A DNA stretch of 64,000 bases from Lumbricus terrestris (lineage: Eukaryota; Annelida; Clitellata; Crassiclitellata; Lumbricidae): contig OX457052.1 in NCBI GenBank assembly GCA_949752735.1, positions 12,663,752 to 12,727,751 on the forward strand, written 5' to 3'. Under the pieces are notes generated by a model. That model saw only the letters and a list, made by a program, of their open reading frames with translations. It ran no database searches and was not told the origin of the DNA. Of this stretch, positions 42,274 through 52,452 are shown piece after piece; positions within the stretch are counted from its first letter, which is position 1; every line of letters starts with the position of its first letter. Made by a program: the position numbers and the translations under genes.

Positions 42274-42584
42274 CATAGGCGGAGACCTGGGCGGAGACTT
42301 GGGGTGGAAGGAAATACGCGAGATTTTTTGACGGACGAACGGCTCTGAGTGTCGCCGAAAATTTTCCATCTTTTACCGGCCTAAATTTCTGACGACCTGT
42401 TTTTTCCTGTTTTTAGTCGTCCGGCGAAATCTCGACGAAATTTTTTCTATTTTCGCCGCCAAAAAGTTGAAGACTTTTTTTGGTCGTGATGCTCAGCGAT
42501 TGGGGGGACAAATGCATGGGCCGTTCCCCAACAACTCCATTTCGGGGCACCGTTCCCTCTTTCCCCCTTAGGTCTCCGCCCATG
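42274..42584. mobile_element. hAT-like MITE, CATAGGCGGAG family
   Basis: The left end CATAGGCGGAGACCTGGG and right end CTTAGGTCTCCGCCCATG form a 14 bp inverted repeat with one mismatch. The flanks CTTTTGTC at 42266-42273 and 42585-42592 are an exact 8 bp target duplication. The 311 bp body carries GACGACC-T-run-AGTCGTC and similar modules and no gene. Confidence 0.92.
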
Positions 42585-42659
42585 CTTTTGTCCCTATTTG
42601 GGTATCGCTTTGAAGCCTCTTGTATGCAACAATTAGTTCAATACGTCTGGATAAACAAA

Positions 42660-42786
42660 TGATCGATTGATCGATTGATTGATTGATTAATCGATCGATT
42701 GATTGATGGATTGATTGATTGATTGATTGAGCGATTGATTGACTGACTGACTGACTGACTGATTGATTGATTGATTGATTGATTGA
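42660..42786. repeat. GATT/GACT/GATC tetranucleotide repeat
   Basis: GATT units with GATC, GACT and GAGC variants. Confidence 0.95.
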
Positions 42787-43338
42787 TATAAGTGCACCTA
42801 TATGCATAGCTATTGTGCCTGCATACAGGCCTACTATCTTCTTGGCATGTTTATGTGCGGACGAATGTTTGTCTAAGCCATTTTCGTCGCTGAGGAGCTA
42901 TTTCTGTCTAGTGCATGCGCAGATAGGAACTGAAGTGGTTTTGACAGAACGAACGATTACTGATGCCGAGCCATGCACCTGAAACGATCACAGACCAACA
43001 GCAGAGACAGTTTGAGGATGCACTTCTACATATTACAGCTTAAACCCTGGATGTTTTGTTGTTTTTATCTGCATGTCTCAACAGCGTCGGGCACGATCTC
43101 AGACTTCCCGTCTCTTCGTCAGCTTTCCCTGGTTCTTGTTGATGTGTATTGGTTGTCATGGGAGATGATTGGCCAGGGGCCACCCATGCACCTTCAGATA
43201 GGCTGAGGCTGAGAAATTGAAGTCGCTTAGATTTCATGACCATGGCTGCTTCAGGACTGGTTTAAATATAATCTATACTAGTTATTTACTTCCTCTTCCC
43301 TTTCCACCTTCCTTCCACTTCATCGTCTTTCTCCTCCT
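42787..43338. other. unassigned stretch
   Basis: Unique-looking; a 77-codon plus frame (42973-43206) is not recognised. Confidence 0.4.
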
Positions 43339-43500
43339 TCTCCTCCTCAACCACCACCACCACCTCCGCCACCACCAGCACCACAACCGCCACCACGCCA
43401 CCAGCACCACCATCACCACCACGACCACCACACCACTACCAACACCACACCAGTACCAGCACCACACCAACACCATCACCACCACCACCTCTTCTTCGTC
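43339..43500. repeat. CCA/CAC trinucleotide-like repeat
   Basis: Imperfect CCACCA, CCAGCA and CACCAA units within pyrimidine-rich DNA. Confidence 0.9.
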
Positions 43501-43554
43501 TTCTATACGACCCTTCCTGGACCATTTCAGAGCAACTCTTTTTACACAACACAG

Positions 43555-43650
43555 CTGTCGTGAATAAACTGGTGCACCGCGCTTAACCTCAAAGTAGCGT
43601 TTTATAATAGAAAGTTATGCTTTGCGATTATACGATTCTGTTTATGACAG
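43555..43650 (+). mobile_element. LINE/SINE 3' tail of the (ATTACG)n type, degenerate
   Basis: GTCGTGAATAAACTGGTGCA, CCGCGCTTAACCTCAAAGTAGCG in two adjoining blocks, then TTTATAATAGAAAGTTATG and GCGATTATACGATT. Confidence 0.6.
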
Positions 43651-44081
43651 TCAGGTGAATAATATTTTCTGGACGTTTCGCGGCTTAAGCTGCTGACTCT
43701 CCCGCCGTTGTTAATGGTTGAATTCTATTCCTCTATTCACGCCACCACCAGCAGCAGGACCTGGAATTCTAAATAAAGAATATAGAGACTGAGGTGATCA
43801 AGTGTCTCCGTTTATATGTTTTCCGGTTTCGCCTCGAATGACGTGACGCCAATTCGAATGAACAGATGCGGTGAAAAACCGCACCCGATAAAATATGATA
43901 GAGACGCCGAGCTTATGGAGAACGAACGCGCCCACAGCTCAAGTAGCCCATTATGCTTCAGCTTATTGCATTCCAAGTCACGATACCGTCACTTGACGAA
44001 CGCATGCATGACGTAGGTTGGTAAGTATGTCAACGCGAAGGTTGTTTATCTCGCGCGTGTATTTATTTACTCCTCCATTTC
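43651..44081. other. unassigned stretch
   Basis: Unique-looking; a 66-codon plus frame (43816-44016) matches nothing I know. Confidence 0.4.
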
Positions 44082-44280
44082 AATAGCACCCCTTCAAGCT
44101 AATTACTCAGAGGCGCTCCCGACTGCGGAGTGGACACTGCATCGGAGTTTCACGCCGAAGCGCTGAGCAATTGCGAGTTAAGGACTTGCCTAAGGTGAAT
44201 ACACGGCGACTTGAGGTGGATTCGAACCTCGAACCTTCCGGCTTCAAGGCAACGACGCCACCACTACACCACTGCGTCCC
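44082..44280 (-). mobile_element. tRNA-derived SINE, full length
   Basis: Minus-strand copy. From its 5' end at 44280: GGGACGCAGTGGTGTAGTGG (tRNA-like A-box region), GAGGTTCGAATCCACCTC (B box), a CACTTCGG-like CGCTTCGGCGTGAAACTCC body, then GGGAGCGCCTCTGAGTAA and CTTGAAGGGGTGCTATTG. It matches 58180 and 63032 along its length. Confidence 0.9.
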
Positions 44281-44440
44281 ACAATTACATATATTATATG
44301 AGACGATGATGATGATACAACCGATTTTCCCTCTACAGTGAGATTATTGTCTAAGGAGCAAATCGTAGGAATGGAAGGAGTATTTTATATCCATGCATGA
44401 TTAGTCATTAAGACACATATTTTCCTATCTGCATATAAAC
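44281..44440. other. unassigned stretch
   Basis: Short unique-looking sequence before the minisatellite. Confidence 0.4.
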
Positions 44441-45245
44441 GTGCACCTTTCCTATCTGAAAACACCTTTCCTATCTGAAAACACCTTTCTTATCTGAAAC
44501 ACCTTTCCTATCTGAAAACACCTTTCCTATCTGAAAACACCTTTCTTATCTGAAACACCTTTCCTATCTGAATACACCTTTCTTATCTGAAAACACCTTT
44601 CCTATCTGAATACACCTTTCTTATCTGAAAACACCTCTCCTATCTGAAAACACCTTTCCTATCTGAAAACACCTTTCTTATCTGAAACACCTTTCCTATC
44701 TGAATACACCTTTCTTATCTGAAAACACCTTTCCTATCTGAATACACCTTTCTTATCTGAAAACACCTTTCCTATCTGTAAACACCTTTCTTATCTGAAA
44801 ACACCTTTCTTATCTGAAAACACCTCTCCTATCAGTAAACACATTTCTGATCTGAAAACACCTTTCTTATCTGAAAACACCTTTCTTATCTGAAAACACC
44901 TTTCTTATCTGAAAACACCTCTCTTATCCTTTCCTATCTGTAAACACCTTTCTATAATATGAAAACACCTTTCCTATCCGAAAACACCTTTCTTATCGGA
45001 AAACACCTTTCCTATACCGGATATATCTGAAAGCACATTTCTCATCTGAAAGCACATTTTCCTATATGAAAACACCTTTCTATAATATGAAAACACCTTT
45101 CCTATCCGAAAACACCTTTCTTATCGGAAAACACCTTTCCTATACCGGATATATCTGAAAGCACATTTCTCATCTGAAAGCACATTTTCCTATATGAAAA
45201 CACCTTTCTATAATATGAAAACACCTTTCCTATCCGAAAACACCG
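44441..45245. repeat. 19 bp minisatellite with higher-order units
   Basis: ACACCTTTCCTATCTGAAA and its variants (CTTATC, TATCTGAA, missing A) repeat about 40 times. From about 44945 the variants are locked into a ~130 bp higher-order block containing CTTTCTATAATATGAAAACA, TATCCGAAAACACC, CTATACCGGATATATCTGAA and TTTTCCTATATG, which recurs at about 45073 and 45205. No unique spacers, so this is not a CRISPR-like array. Confidence 0.95.
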
Positions 45246-45470
45246 TTCGTTTAAGAAAATCTTCTTTAGTTTCCTCTCTGACTGATCACTACGCAGTGTA
45301 GGCTACACACATGTAAACGCGCTAAGCATGTGTGCTGCATTACATTAGCTATCCTATATGCATGCGCGCGTGTGGTACTCAGATTTGCACAAAAGCATGC
45401 TCAATTTTCATTCTTGAGCTTATAATACGCATAGGAAGCAAATAGCCTTGATTCGGCAGTTATATGTGAG
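45246..45470. other. unassigned stretch
   Basis: Unique-looking sequence. Confidence 0.4.
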
Positions 45471-45613
45471 CATAGGCGCAACCACCCTATGGGACCCACG
45501 GGACGCGTCCCCGGCTTTTGAGTGGTCCCCTAACTTTATTATTATGGTCCCCCAACTTTTAGGACGTGATTCATTATGGTCCCCCCAACTTTTAGGACGT
45601 GATTGCACCTATG
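45471..45613. mobile_element. short hAT-like MITE, CATAGGCGCAA family
   Basis: The left end is CATAGGCGCAACCACC, the right end ATTGCACCTATG. The flanks TATGTGAG at 45463-45470 and 45614-45621 are an exact 8 bp duplication. At 143 bp it is among the smallest elements here. Inside, GGTCCCCYAACTTTTAGGAC-type words repeat twice. Confidence 0.88.
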
Positions 45614-45629
45614 TATGTGAGTATGTATG

Positions 45630-45632
45630 GGC

Positions 45633-45672
<40 letters not shown>
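45630..45672. repeat. (TA)n microsatellite flanking the 2.4 kb TIR element
   Basis: About 16 TA units directly outside the left terminus. A shorter TA run (48060-48072) lies outside the right terminus. Confidence 0.95.
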
Positions 45673-45678
<6 letters not shown>

Positions 45679-46160
45679 CTGGTCCACGAGATAATGGTAA
45701 AAAATAATCTTTTTCAGAACTAGTCTCCACAAGTTTAAATCTGTTCTACCTCGCCTAAGTGAGATGTGGACCCAATTTGAAGCAGATTGGAGCATGTTTA
45801 GAGGGAGCTCAAGGTCAAACAATCTACCCTTGAAAGGGTCATTCCATGTCAGTTCAACCAGACCTTCCCACACTGACTTTTAAATTTTACTGAAAATTTA
45901 CCATGTATTTGCCCAGCATTTGGGGGCACATATACAAAATTTTATTGAGGTATTTAGAAAACTGGCTGAAAAATACCATATTAAAGTGAGCAGCTAGACG
46001 AAAATTTGCATCAAATTGTACGGAATGTTCTCTGAAGCCACATTCAACATAAAATAACTTAAGAAGTGGAGCAGATAGAAGCATAAGGTTTCCATTGCTG
46101 CTGCAGAAAGTTGGTGGTGACCACCAAGCCTATTATAATGACTGTCTATTGAGTAGAGAC

Positions 46161-46239
46161 TTAACCCTTTGAACCCAACGGGCCGGTTTTCCGGCCCGTT
46201 ATCCATAGAGTTACGGGAGCTCCGGGTTCAAAGGGTTAA
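46161..46239. mobile_element. 79 bp piggyBac-like MITE in TTAA
   Basis: TTAACCCTTTGAACCC at the left is exactly inverted as GGGTTCAAAGGGTTAA at the right, so TTAA is duplicated on both sides. TTAA targets and CCCTTT-type ends fit piggyBac elements. A second inner hairpin, ACGGGCCGG-TTTT-CCGGCCCGT, lies at 46178-46199. Confidence 0.82.
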
Positions 46240-46481
46240 CAGGACAGCTGCCAATATGCCTGCTCATAACTCGAAAACTGCATTTTCTTGAATTTACCTG
46301 AGAAACGGCAACTGCAAGAAATCTGGTGTATGTTCATATCCTGATGTCGCAAGTAATTAGCTACTACTAGATTTACCTGTCTTTAGTGTTTAATTGCAAA
46401 TAAAGTGATACGGACGTGCTTAACTGTGTCTAACTGGTGATCGGGAGTCAATCTTATCGCTGCTTAGTGGAAATTGTAATA

Positions 46482-47757
46482 ATGGCGAAGAGAAGAAGCG
46501 GCGTTGAAGTTTGGCCAATGTGGAAGGACACAGAGTAACTGTCAGGGTCATCTTCCAACGAATGAGAACGTTCTCCGACTTCTAATGCTCTGTCACGTCC
46601 GGAGAAAGTCTGCACTCAAAGAAGCAGCAGCTTTGACCATTTCAAAGTTGTTGAAATTTGGCAGAGAACGAATTCCACATCAGAGAGGCTGAAGGCATGG
46701 ACATGAAGGTCATCGACCATGTGTCACTGCTCCGGCATGGGGAGGGAAAACTGCGACCCGGCAAGCAACGAACAGTAGACGGAATTGCAGTATTCATCAC
46801 AAGAGACGGAGAAGCGACCTTACTGGGAGTCCAAAAATTGACCGTGGAACTGGTCACAAACAAGCCGAAACCTCTTTGAGCAAACTGGATGACTAGGGTG
46901 TCTCCACCGTCTCCAGAATCAAGTTCGTGTAAGTGTTTGACACCACTGTCGGCAATACTGGTATGCACAATTTTGCCTGAAATATTTATTGAGAATTCGC
47001 TCGAGCAAGAATTACCATGAGAAGCTTGTCACCATCAGGTCATGGAACTTCCACTTGCTGCTGCTTTCGAATCTTTGTTTTGACGAGCTGGATACATTAA
47101 TTTATGTTCAAGAGGTTCAAGCAAAGCATAGGACAAAATTGAAATGGCGAAATTTTAATTGGTTTCTGATTCTGGAAGGCGACTCTGGAAGGATACCATC
47201 AACAAGAAGACTCTGATTTGTTTGACAGCAGAATTTGAATGGATGTCAAAACACTGCTGATAACAAACCGCCTTTCTAAGATCCATCAATTCTGTTAACT
47301 GCCTCAACCGTCCTTCGAAACCCCTTGGCTCTCTTGGCCTTGCATGCTGCTTCACATAGAGAACTACTGTCATCTTTGGCATTCCTGGCTTGAATGGAGA
47401 TGGGAAGACCAAAGCTTTCCTGGTAAAGAATCCTAAAAATTACAAGCCCTTCAATGAGGATCTCTGGATGGCAGCATCGGTCATGACAGTTGCGAACGGC
47501 TCTGCTGAGCAAGCCATTGCTTTGTTGAAAGTCTTTTCTTTGCTCGTGGTTGGGCTGGGAGCGCCTCTGAGTAGTTTCTTGAAGGGGCGCTATATAAATG
47601 CTATGGATGAATGAATGAATGAATGAAACAGTACAAGTCATCACTGAAAAAAATGAAGAGCAGAGGCAGTTTCTTCTTCAGCTGGTTAAACGCCACAGGA
47701 AGACCTATTCGTTCTGCTCCAAGGTCAGATTGATGAAGATTACAGAGGACAGTGAAT
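46482..47757 (+). pseudogene. degenerate gene of an uncharacterised transposon family
   Basis: Readable blocks lie in order but in different frames. First is LPTNENVLRLLMLCHVRRKS with TISKLLKFGRERIPHQR (46540-46690). Second is LRPGKQRTVDGIAVFITRDG then EATLLGVQKL (46750-46845). Third is FLVKNPKNYKPFNEDLWMAA, SVMTVANGSAEQAIALLKVF (47410-47530). Fourth, after the inserted tail, is ITEKNEEQRQFLLQLVKRHR (47643-47700), with a TGA at 47756. From memory, uncharacterised multi-copy proteins of arthropods and cnidarians carry the same series: PT..VL..F, GK...DR.PV.VS..G..QLLGVPKL, and VVND.AERGV.L with EEQ.Q.LLQ.V..HRK. The expected long middle part is mostly missing or unreadable. I infer a decayed transposase-like gene; its catalytic type is unknown to me. 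An ATG at 46482 could be the old start. Confidence 0.62.
47528..47630 (+). mobile_element. L2/CR1-type LINE/SINE 3' tail inserted in the transposon gene
   Basis: CTCGTGGTTGGGCTGGGAGC, GCCTCTGAGTAGTTTCTTGA, AGGGGCGCTATATAAATGC and four ATGA/AATG units. It splits the AERGV-like block from the EEQ.QFLLQ block, so it inserted after the transposon. Confidence 0.85.
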
Positions 47758-48074
47758 GACCCTGAAGGTGCTATTCAGGAAGAGTTCTAGTGTGTCTATA
47801 TCAACATCGTACATTTTGAAACCCTTTATATTTTTTGCCGCAATTTTATGTTTTAACTCAACTCAAAAATGTTCTCTGTTCTTCAATGGAGATTGCCAAT
47901 TTCATGCCTTCAATGGTGAACATACAATGACCTTGAGCGCCCTCTAGATATTCACCAATTGCTCTCAAATTTGGTGGATGTGATACTGGGCAGACATAGA
48001 ACAAAAATAGGGTTGTGGAGCATAACTCTGAGGAAGTTCATGTTTTTGGACCAGTCTAATATATATATATATGA

Positions 48075-48190
48075 TACTAAGCGCGTGGTCAGAGAAATTC
48101 GATTGCAAAACAGTTGATCGAGGTTATTTCACCAACATGGCCCTTGAGAGGTTGCAGTTGATGATTCGCTTGGCTGGATTAGCGCACAAG
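48075..48190. other. unassigned stretch
   Basis: Short unique-looking sequence. Confidence 0.4.
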
Positions 48191-48300
48191 AAATTACACC
48201 AGTATATCTACACACAAACGCGCACACACACATACGCGCGCAGTGCGCACACACACATATACACACACACAAACACACACAAACGCACAAGCACAGCACT
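48191..48300. repeat. imperfect CA microsatellite
   Basis: ACACAC with GCGCGC and AAACAC interruptions. Confidence 0.9.
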
Positions 48301-48951
48301 GTTGGCAAGCAGAGTAATATAGGCTGCCCAAACTTAGCACCAGTAAATTCTTTGGGTATTCCAACGATGAACATCCTGAGAAGGAGAACAGTCGTATACT
48401 TGACTAACTATAGCTCTTGTGCTGTGCTACTATCGCGGAATGGTCGCGTCTCCCCCTCCCCAATGCTACACCCATCTCTGCATACATCACTGGTCTTCTG
48501 ACCTCATCCCACCACAATCACAAGCGCCTTAAATTGCCTCCAACATGTTTAGAATTTACTGCGCAACAAATTCTGCACTCAGACAAAATATGTCGATTTA
48601 AATGACAGCGGTCGATGATCGAGTGACACGCCTATAATAGTGACAAGCATGTAGAGAAGAAATGTGGGAGTAATATGGTCATGTTTAAGAGGCTTTGTTA
48701 CGAAACAGGGAATAAAAGACGAACTAAGAAAATTGCAAGATTCTAATTCTAGTCTATTACAATAGCATGGTTCGTTAAGCATTATGTGTGTTCCCTTCGT
48801 TCTGCTGCAGTATACAATTCTGTTCTCTGTCCATTTTGCTCGTACTTCTCCTACGCAGAACCGTGACTTTCCGGTGGTAGAATCCTCAACCTGGAATGGA
48901 TGTTTGCCCTTGACGCTCCGCTCCGTTTCTCGAACTTAATCTCAGGGATTC
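48301..48951. other. unassigned stretch; possible LINE trace near 48420
   Basis: No clear feature. The plus frame near 48420-48470 (AEWSRLPLPNAT) faintly recalls a LINE WN.LP block, too weak to call. Confidence 0.35.
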
Positions 48952-49203
48952 CAGGCCGTAGCCAGGATTTGATTTCGGGGGTGTTTATTCAGTTTCCCGG
49001 GGGTTTTTACTCATACGGCCAAAATCTTCAGGAAAAGTCACCAATTCATTCCATTTTTTTACATTTTTCATTTTTTCATTTCTGGGGGTGTTTCCATGGT
49101 TTTATTTCATGATTTTACATCATGTACTAGTAAATGCATTCTTTTATTTGTTTTCCATTTTCCATTTAGGGGTTGTTCAAACACCCAACCAGCCACGGCC
49201 TTT
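48952..49203 (+). mobile_element. hAT-like MITE, CAAGGCCGTAGC family, copy C
   Basis: Starts CAGGCCGTAGCCAGGATTTG and ends CAGCCACGGCCTTT, collinear with copies A and B but with a partly deleted T-run module. The flanks TCAGGGATTC and TCAGGAATTT agree at 8 of 10 positions, an imperfect target duplication. Confidence 0.82.
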
Positions 49204-49213
49204 CAGGAATTTG

Positions 49214-49306
49214 TTACTCATCTCAAGACAGCTTTATTTGGTTTGGGAGCACACCTGAGTAGATGAATAGAGGCGGCGGCGCTATAAAAATGCATTTAAT
49301 GAATGT
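49214..49306 (+). mobile_element. L2/CR1-type LINE/SINE 3' tail, degenerate
   Basis: TTTGGGAGCACACCTGAGTAG, split by mutations, then GGCGGCGGCGCTATAAAAATG and AATGAATG. Confidence 0.7.
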
Positions 49307-49858
49307 TCAATAACAATGTGTCATAAAACGATGACTAGCACCACCACTCCTTGCTCTAGGCTTTTGATTGGCACCACCACATGCATGTAGGGAATAGTGG
49401 CAGCGCTAAATTTGGGATAGAATTAACGAAAAGCAACAGTGTGTGGCTATTTCGGTACAAGAGAAGAGCTTTCATTAACCAAACACAAATACACTGAAGG
49501 CCAGTATTATACCCAGGGGGTCAACAAGGGGTCATCAGTCTATGTACCCTCTGGGAATTGTTCTGATTGCGGCTGGACTGATTCGTAACACCATCTGTTG
49601 AGAGATGTTTTATACACTGGCGCTACACAAATTGGTAATTCATAATTAATAATAGCAATAACAATAACAATGAGTAAACGCAATATCGTAAGGCTATCTT
49701 TCAGCTGCATGCAATAAGTAAAAGCATGACGTCAATGTAGGTTTATATAAAGCGCCTTTCTGTATATGATGAATACCTACCACAGCACGACACCTCGGGA
49801 TTTGAACTTCAGATTGCAGACGTCACTACAGACGCGCTTCCAACCGTCAGCCATACCA
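49307..49858. other. unassigned stretch
   Basis: 49318-49415 (AAAACGATGACTAGCACCAC, GGCTTTTGATTGGCACCACC) may be a very diverged 105 bp repeat. TATATAAAGCGCCTTTCTG at 49745 is probably another decayed tail on the minus strand. Confidence 0.35.
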
Positions 49859-50312
49859 ACCACTCAGAAGGAGAGAAAGAGAGAGAGAGACAGAGAGAGA
49901 GAGACAGAGAGAGAGACAGACAGACAGACAGAGAGAGAGAGAGAGAGAGTTAGAGAGAGTGAGTAAAAGAGTGGCGAGAGAGTGACAGAGACAAAGACAG
50001 AGACATAGACAGAAACAGATAAACAGAGAGACTGAGACAGAGATAGAGAGACAGAGAGAGAGAGAGAGACAGAGAGAAAGACAGAGACATGGACATAGAC
50101 AGAGACATATACAGAGACATAGACAGAGACATAGACAGAGAAAGAGGCAGAGACAGAGAAAGACAGACAGAGAGACAGATAGACAGAGTGACAGAGAGAT
50201 AGAGAAAGAGGCAGAGAGGGAGACTGAGACGAAGAGGGAAAGGGAGAGAGAGCGAGAGAGAGAGAGAGATAGAGAGGCAGATACAGACAGACAGACAGAG
50301 ACAGAGACAGTA
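49859..50312. repeat. GAGACA compound microsatellite
   Basis: About 450 bp of AGAG, ACAG and GACA units. All three minus frames read as long Ser/Leu/Cys ORFs (145-171 aa), which are artefacts. Confidence 0.97.
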
Positions 50313-50867
50313 ACAGACCCACGGAACTGTTGCCAAGCAATAATTGCTGAAAAGAGAAGCACAACAATACGAAGAATTGCTATGCATTACGCAGCAATAA
50401 ACGTCAAATTAAGTCTCGGCCGGTGTGCATGAATACCGAAATATATGGACGCATTCAAGCATGTACAAACATCTGTAATCTGCTTGTTTCGAAGTCTGTG
50501 CAAACTCGTAAATCTCCTTTGTTTCCTAAACACGAAATAAAACGGGCAACATCCGCAGCCCTAAAGAAATAATCGCCGGAGTATATGTAGAGAGGTCGAC
50601 CAAAGTCTCTCGTATGAAGCCAATCGAAGACATCACACGTACCAACATGTAACAGACGACTATTAATATACTAATATAGAATCTAGTATATATTCGGTAA
50701 ATATGTTTACCTATTAGCCTTTTACATTATGACCGATAGACCATGTAGTCTATAAACGATGTGACCAACTACTAATAGTCCTATGACCAATCGTCCTATA
50801 AACCCAATCGTCCTCATACCGTTTTCATAGCTCATGTAGACATTAAGTCAAGTCAAATCAAACATTG
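50313..50867. other. unassigned stretch
   Basis: Unique-looking. AATCGTCCTATAAAC and GACCAAT words repeat loosely at 50740-50815. Confidence 0.4.
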
Positions 50868-50950
50868 CGTGTATAATTATGTATATAATTATGTATATAG
50901 TTATGTATATAATTATGTATATAGTTATGTATATAATTATGTATATAATT
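50868..50950. repeat. 12 bp tandem repeat, seven units
   Basis: TATATAATTATG alternates with TATATAGTTATG. Confidence 0.95.
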
Positions 50951-51898
50951 AAAGCATTACTACGTGTAAATATTAGGGCTATAAAAATATACGTGGCACA
51001 TACTATCTGCGCAATTTATAGGACATTAAAAAGAACGTTTAAATATGTGCTAATGTGCTATATATAGACATAGTGTTTATGTGCGCTATATATAGACAAA
51101 GTGTATATGTATATAATATTAATATATGCAATAAAAACATCTGCTGCCAATTTAGACCATTGTAGTACTCTATTGTTTACGTAACCGAGTCAGTATAACT
51201 GAGCGTTCGTCGGTAAAACGCTAAATGAGATGTTAATTTCTTTTCGGATGAATTGGGCGATTATAGACTAAACAAAGATGCATATGAATGAACAGGCCCC
51301 GAGCTAACCAAACACTCTGCAGGCGTCGATTTTGTCCATTCACTCCGTTAGTGCTAAGACGTTTATGAAACCATGCGGTGTTGTCAGAAGCACGTTTCCC
51401 ATGCGGAAGACAGATTCCTAGATCGTATAGTAATACTTAATGCGCTCCAGATAATGATGCGCTTTACTTCAACTTTTCTTCGCAATAACGGAATGATTGG
51501 ACTTAGGCAAATCATTGGCACATGGCAGTCTCCTTCTGATTATCGTCTATACCGCCATGGGTTAAAGTGGGTGGGAAAGCGTGGAAACGGCGTTCCCACT
51601 GCTCTCGAAATTCCTTGCTTGTGTTCCGTGTACTGCATGCTCATCATGTATGGAATCATGGAAGCACATGCGTTCCAATGGAACCCTTCTTTGGCGTTCC
51701 CACTGCTCACCCAAACAACTTTAACCACAGACTGTCTAAGTTCCTATCTCAATTTAATTCTATTCTCTTTTGTTTTGCTATGTTCTATTCGATTGTTTTC
51801 TATACGTTGCTACTATTTTACTTGCCACTTTTACACTTTGCGTTGCTTCTCACGTCTTTATGTACGGTATTCGCGTTACTGACCTGTTTCCCAATACC
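50951..51898. other. unassigned stretch with an unrecognised 169-codon frame
   Basis: The plus frame 51373-51882 starts at an ATG and runs 169 codons without low complexity in its first half (MRCCQKHVSHAEDRFLDR). It resembles no family I know. GGCGTTCCCACTGCTC occurs twice (51590, 51694). I regard the frame as probably non-coding. Confidence 0.3.
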
Positions 51899-52066
51899 TC
51901 AGTATCCATCCATTCATCAATTCATCCATCCATCCACCCATCCATCCATTTATCCATCCATCCAATCATCCATCCACCATCTATCCAATCATCCATACAT
52001 CCACCATCTATCCAATCATCCATTCATCCAATCATCCATGCATCCATACTTGTACATATGTCTGTC
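51899..52066. repeat. CATC/CATCCAT microsatellite
   Basis: CCATCCAT with ATCATCCAT and ACCATCTATCCA higher-order variants. Confidence 0.95.
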
Positions 52067-52103
52067 CATCCGTCGATCCACTCATCCGTGAACCAATTCG
52101 TCG

Positions 52104-52148
<45 letters not shown>

Positions 52149-52200
52149 GCAGGCATACAGACAAACATACAGACAGACAGGCAGGCATACAGACAGACTG
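52104..52200. repeat. CAGA microsatellite
   Basis: GACAGACAGACAGACA with GGCAGGCATACAGACA variants repeated twice. Confidence 0.95.
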
Positions 52201-52367
52201 TTGCTTTCTAATGCGCTGTTTCCCTGCATTCACTATTCACTTAGAAGATGGTTCTTCTTACGCTAGACCCTGCTGCACACAAAAATGCAATATTTTCTTC
52301 ATTCATGTCTGCTCAGATATAAGACAGGATAAAGATAAAGTTACGATAGAAATATTTTGTTTTTAGA

Positions 52368-52372
52368 TGCCG

Positions 52373-52448
<76 letters not shown>

Positions 52449-52452
52449 GGTT
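52368..52452. repeat. (CT)n microsatellite
   Basis: About 40 CT units with two TTT interruptions. Confidence 0.97.

Larger units (their letters stand above)
45672..48061 (+). mobile_element. 2.4 kb degenerate DNA transposon, termini TATTAGACTGGTCCA
   Basis: The left end TATTAGACTGGTCCA (45672-45686) and right end TGGACCAGTCTAATA (48047-48061) are a perfect 15 bp inverted repeat. Diverged similarity continues inward, for example AGAGGGAGCTCAAGGTCA at left and its complement TGACCTTGAGCGCCCTCT at right. TA repeats lie on both sides, so a TA-type target duplication cannot be measured. Inside are the remains of one plus-strand gene, a 79 bp TTAA-flanked MITE (46161) and a LINE/SINE tail (47530). 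Confidence 0.85.

Noticed and set aside
44441..45245. CRISPR-like array
   Set aside because: Direct repeats are contiguous with no unique spacers; it is a eukaryotic minisatellite.
49847..50387. Three 145-171 aa minus frames
   Set aside because: GAGACA microsatellite translated in all frames.
51373..51882. 169-aa plus frame as a real gene
   Set aside because: Ordinary composition but no family, no splice context, and the second half is pyrimidine-rich Phe/Leu/Tyr; left as unassigned.
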